A stretch of 7,033 bases of DNA from Minisyncoccota bacterium (lineage in GTDB: Bacteria > Patescibacteriota > Minisyncoccia > Phycocordibacterales > GCA-2747955): the NCBI GenBank assembly GCA_023143935.1, contig JAGLGQ010000037.1, forward strand, positions 1 to 7,033. The letters run 5' to 3'. Within the stretch, counting starts at the first letter, position 1, and the number at the start of each line of letters is the position of its first letter. The position numbers and the translations under genes were made by a program. Below, in pieces: positions 6,545-7,033 of this stretch. The notes under the pieces are model-generated. The model had not been told where the DNA came from and made no database searches. It saw nothing but the letters and a program-made list of their open reading frames with translations.

Positions 6545-6574
6545 TTCTTGCAACTCTCACTCACTTGTGTTATA
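6545..6574 (+). repeat. Direct repeat, copy 2 (promoter module)
   Basis: This is the second copy of the 30-bp repeat (29 of 30 identical to 6464-6493). It forms the promoter that directly precedes the leucine leader peptide. Its left side (6541-6554) also pairs with 6522-6535 in a 14-bp hairpin with one mismatch. Confidence 0.9.
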
Positions 6575-6576
6575 AA
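6548..6576 (+). promoter_or_regulatory. Main promoter of the leucine leader and leuA
   Basis: TTGCAA (6548-6553), a 17-nt spacer and TGTTATAAA (hexamer 6571-6576) make the best complete promoter in the window. The hexamer ends 6 nt before ATG 6583, so the transcript should begin at the first base of the leader peptide ORF. No comparable extended -10 precedes leuA itself, which implies that leuA is mainly reached from here through the attenuator. Confidence 0.8.
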
Positions 6577-6582
6577 TAGATT

Positions 6583-6675
6583 ATGCAATTTTTAATACAA
6601 AACAAAACAAATTTATTGTTGAACACTTTGCTTCTTTTGCTTAAGGAGATTGGTTTTGTTTTGATTAAAAAGTGA
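6583..6675 (+). CDS. leuL: Leucine-rich leader peptide of the leuA attenuator
   Basis: 30 codons, ATG to TGA, with TAA directly after as a second stop. Ten of 30 residues are Leu, eight of them in LLLNTLLLLL (11-20). Those eight codons are TTG (4), CTT (3) and TTA (1), although this genome generally prefers TTA. The peptide needs no biochemical activity. In known Leu attenuators the ribosome reads the Leu codons and stalls when charged leucyl-tRNA is scarce. Placement fits this: strand 1 of the RNA fold is encoded by codons 6-10, the Leu codons lie in the loop, and strand 2 is encoded by codons 22-27. The expected start of transcription is at the ATG, so the peptide is leaderless. The symbol is assigned by role, not by sequence homology to enterobacterial leuL. 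Confidence 0.85.
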   Translation: MQFLIQNKTNLLLNTLLLLLKEIGFVLIKK

Positions 6676-6728
6676 TAAATTTAATAAAAAAATAAAAAAA
6701 CCAATCTATTTGTAGATTGGTTTTTTTT
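6598..6728 (+). promoter_or_regulatory. Leucine transcription attenuator with alternative hairpins
   Basis: Strand 1 (6598-6612) can pair with strand 2 (6649-6663): 14 of 15 positions, one A-G mismatch. Part of strand 2 (AGATTGGTTTT, 6647-6657) pairs perfectly over 11 bp with strand 3 (6697-6707). Strand 3 also forms the terminator with strand 4 (6713-6727). AGATTGGTTTT occurs both in strand 2 and at 6714-6724, which makes the two folds mutually exclusive. A ribosome stalled on the Leu codons (6613-6642) covers strand 1 and frees strand 2 for the antiterminator. A ribosome reaching the stop codon at 6673 disturbs strand 2 and lets the terminator form. With no translation, 1:2 plus 3:4 also terminates. 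The fold was found by eye; no energies were calculated. Confidence 0.85.
6694..6728 (+). terminator. Attenuator terminator before leuA
   Basis: Arms 6694-6708 and 6713-6727 pair over 15 bp around the loop TTTG, with a run of eight T at 6721-6728. It lies between the leader peptide and leuA, in front of a gene rather than behind one, as expected for a regulated terminator. Unlike the three others it lacks the GC-NNN-GC triloop. Confidence 0.9.
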
Positions 6729-6764
6729 AAGTTTAAATAAAAATAAGTAAATAATAAAAAATAT

Positions 6765-7033
6765 ATGGAAAAATTGAAAAAATTAAACGGTGAAAAAAGA
6801 AACAAAAATGATGAAAAAATAACAATTTTTGATACAACATTACGCGACGGAGAACAATCCCCGGGTTGTGCCATGACTCTTGAAGAAAAAGTAAGAATGG
6901 CTTTGCTGTTAGAAGAACTTGGTGTAGATGTTATTGAAGCTGGATTTCCAGTAGCATCGCCGGGGGATTTTGAATCTATTAAAGAAATTGCTAAAAAAAT
7001 AAAAAATTCAACTGTATGTGCTCTTGCACGCAC
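6765..7033 (+). CDS. leuA: 2-isopropylmalate synthase, N-terminal part (cut by window end)
   Basis: The first 89 codons are visible; the full enzyme is usually about 500 aa or more. It condenses acetyl-CoA with 2-oxoisovalerate in the first committed step of leucine synthesis, in the cytoplasm. Residues 26-42 match the alpha-isopropylmalate/homocitrate synthase signature (L-R-D-G-x-Q, ten residues, K). D28 is the expected metal ligand. The IEAGFP and SPGDFE segments and TVCALAR at the window end are typical of LeuA. Homocitrate or citramalate synthase share the signature, but the leucine leader upstream favours LeuA. The start is the first ATG after an in-frame TAA at 6744-6746. There is no Shine-Dalgarno sequence, only an A-rich stretch, and just a weak TAATAA (6752-6757) as a possible own -10. 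Expression is probably controlled by the attenuator. Other leu genes may follow beyond the window. Confidence 0.93.
   Translation, partial: MEKLKKLNGEKRNKNDEKITIFDTTLRDGEQSPGCAMTLEEKVRMALLLEELGVDVIEAGFPVASPGDFESIKEIAKKIKNSTVCALAR

Noticed and set aside
6488..6550. tRNA or tRNA-like gene around GGCGTTCGTTCGG
   Set aside because: The GTTCG words look like a T-arm, but no acceptor, D-arm or anticodon stem could be built; the opposed-promoter reading explains the bases better.
6643..6648. AAGGAG as a Shine-Dalgarno site
   Set aside because: It is formed by Lys-Glu codons of the leader peptide. The only nearby start (TTG 6656) hits a stop after two codons, and leuA begins over 110 nt later.
87..6678. 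Recoded TGA (glycine) as in Gracilibacteria or Absconditabacteria
   Set aside because: The four complete genes contain no in-frame TGA and use normal Gly codons. The leader ends TGA TAA, so its end hardly depends on the code.
6583..6764. T-box or metabolite riboswitch controlling leuA
   Set aside because: No T-box sequence or specifier-loop structure is seen, and the Leu-rich ORF with 1:2, 2:3 and 3:4 pairing explains the region fully.
6665..7033. Minus-strand open frame over the attenuator and leuA
   Set aside because: It is the shadow of leuA and the attenuator; the + strand frame carries the isopropylmalate synthase signature.

Overview
The window comes from a very AT-rich bacterial genome (roughly a quarter G+C by eye) read with the standard code. 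All genes visible here lie on the + strand, closely packed and mostly as single-gene units. A Candidate Phyla Radiation (Patescibacteria) member is the likeliest source. This is an inference from the base composition, the short hairpin terminators, the lack of Shine-Dalgarno sites, and a secreted protein with Cys repeats of a type I associate with those genomes. No rRNA or marker gene is present to prove it.

Layout: 1-86 is a terminator-like T tract and a promoter. 87-662 is a membrane-anchored thermonuclease-family protein. 663-971 is a repeat-rich, gene-free stretch with four 11-bp tandem repeats, a 79-nt imperfect hairpin, a C-rich tract and a terminator. 972-1997 is a YrbG-type sodium/calcium antiporter. 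2049-4274 is a large exported, membrane-embedded Cys-repeat protein of unknown function. 4352-6382 is a DUF4153 polytopic membrane protein. 6383-6764 is a complex regulatory region. 6765 to the window end is the first 89 codons of leuA (2-isopropylmalate synthase).

The most striking part is the leuA leader. Directly behind a good promoter (TTGCAA, 17-nt spacer, TGTTATAAA) lies a 30-codon ORF (6583-6675) whose residues 11-20 contain eight leucines. Three RNA segments can form the classic alternative hairpins: 1:2 (6598-6612 with 6649-6663), 2:3 (6647-6657 with 6697-6707), and 3:4, which is an intrinsic terminator (6694-6727). This is a complete ribosome-mediated leucine attenuator, and it also supports naming the downstream gene leuA.

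A second theme is leaderless transcription. All four complete genes and the leader peptide have an extended -10 box (TGnTATAAT-like) that ends only 6-10 nt before the ATG, so transcription should start at or within a few bases of the start codon. Upstream of the leader the same promoter module occurs twice more, once as a tandem forward copy and once facing it on the minus strand. The four complete genes show no common pathway; they look like independent envelope or transport functions.
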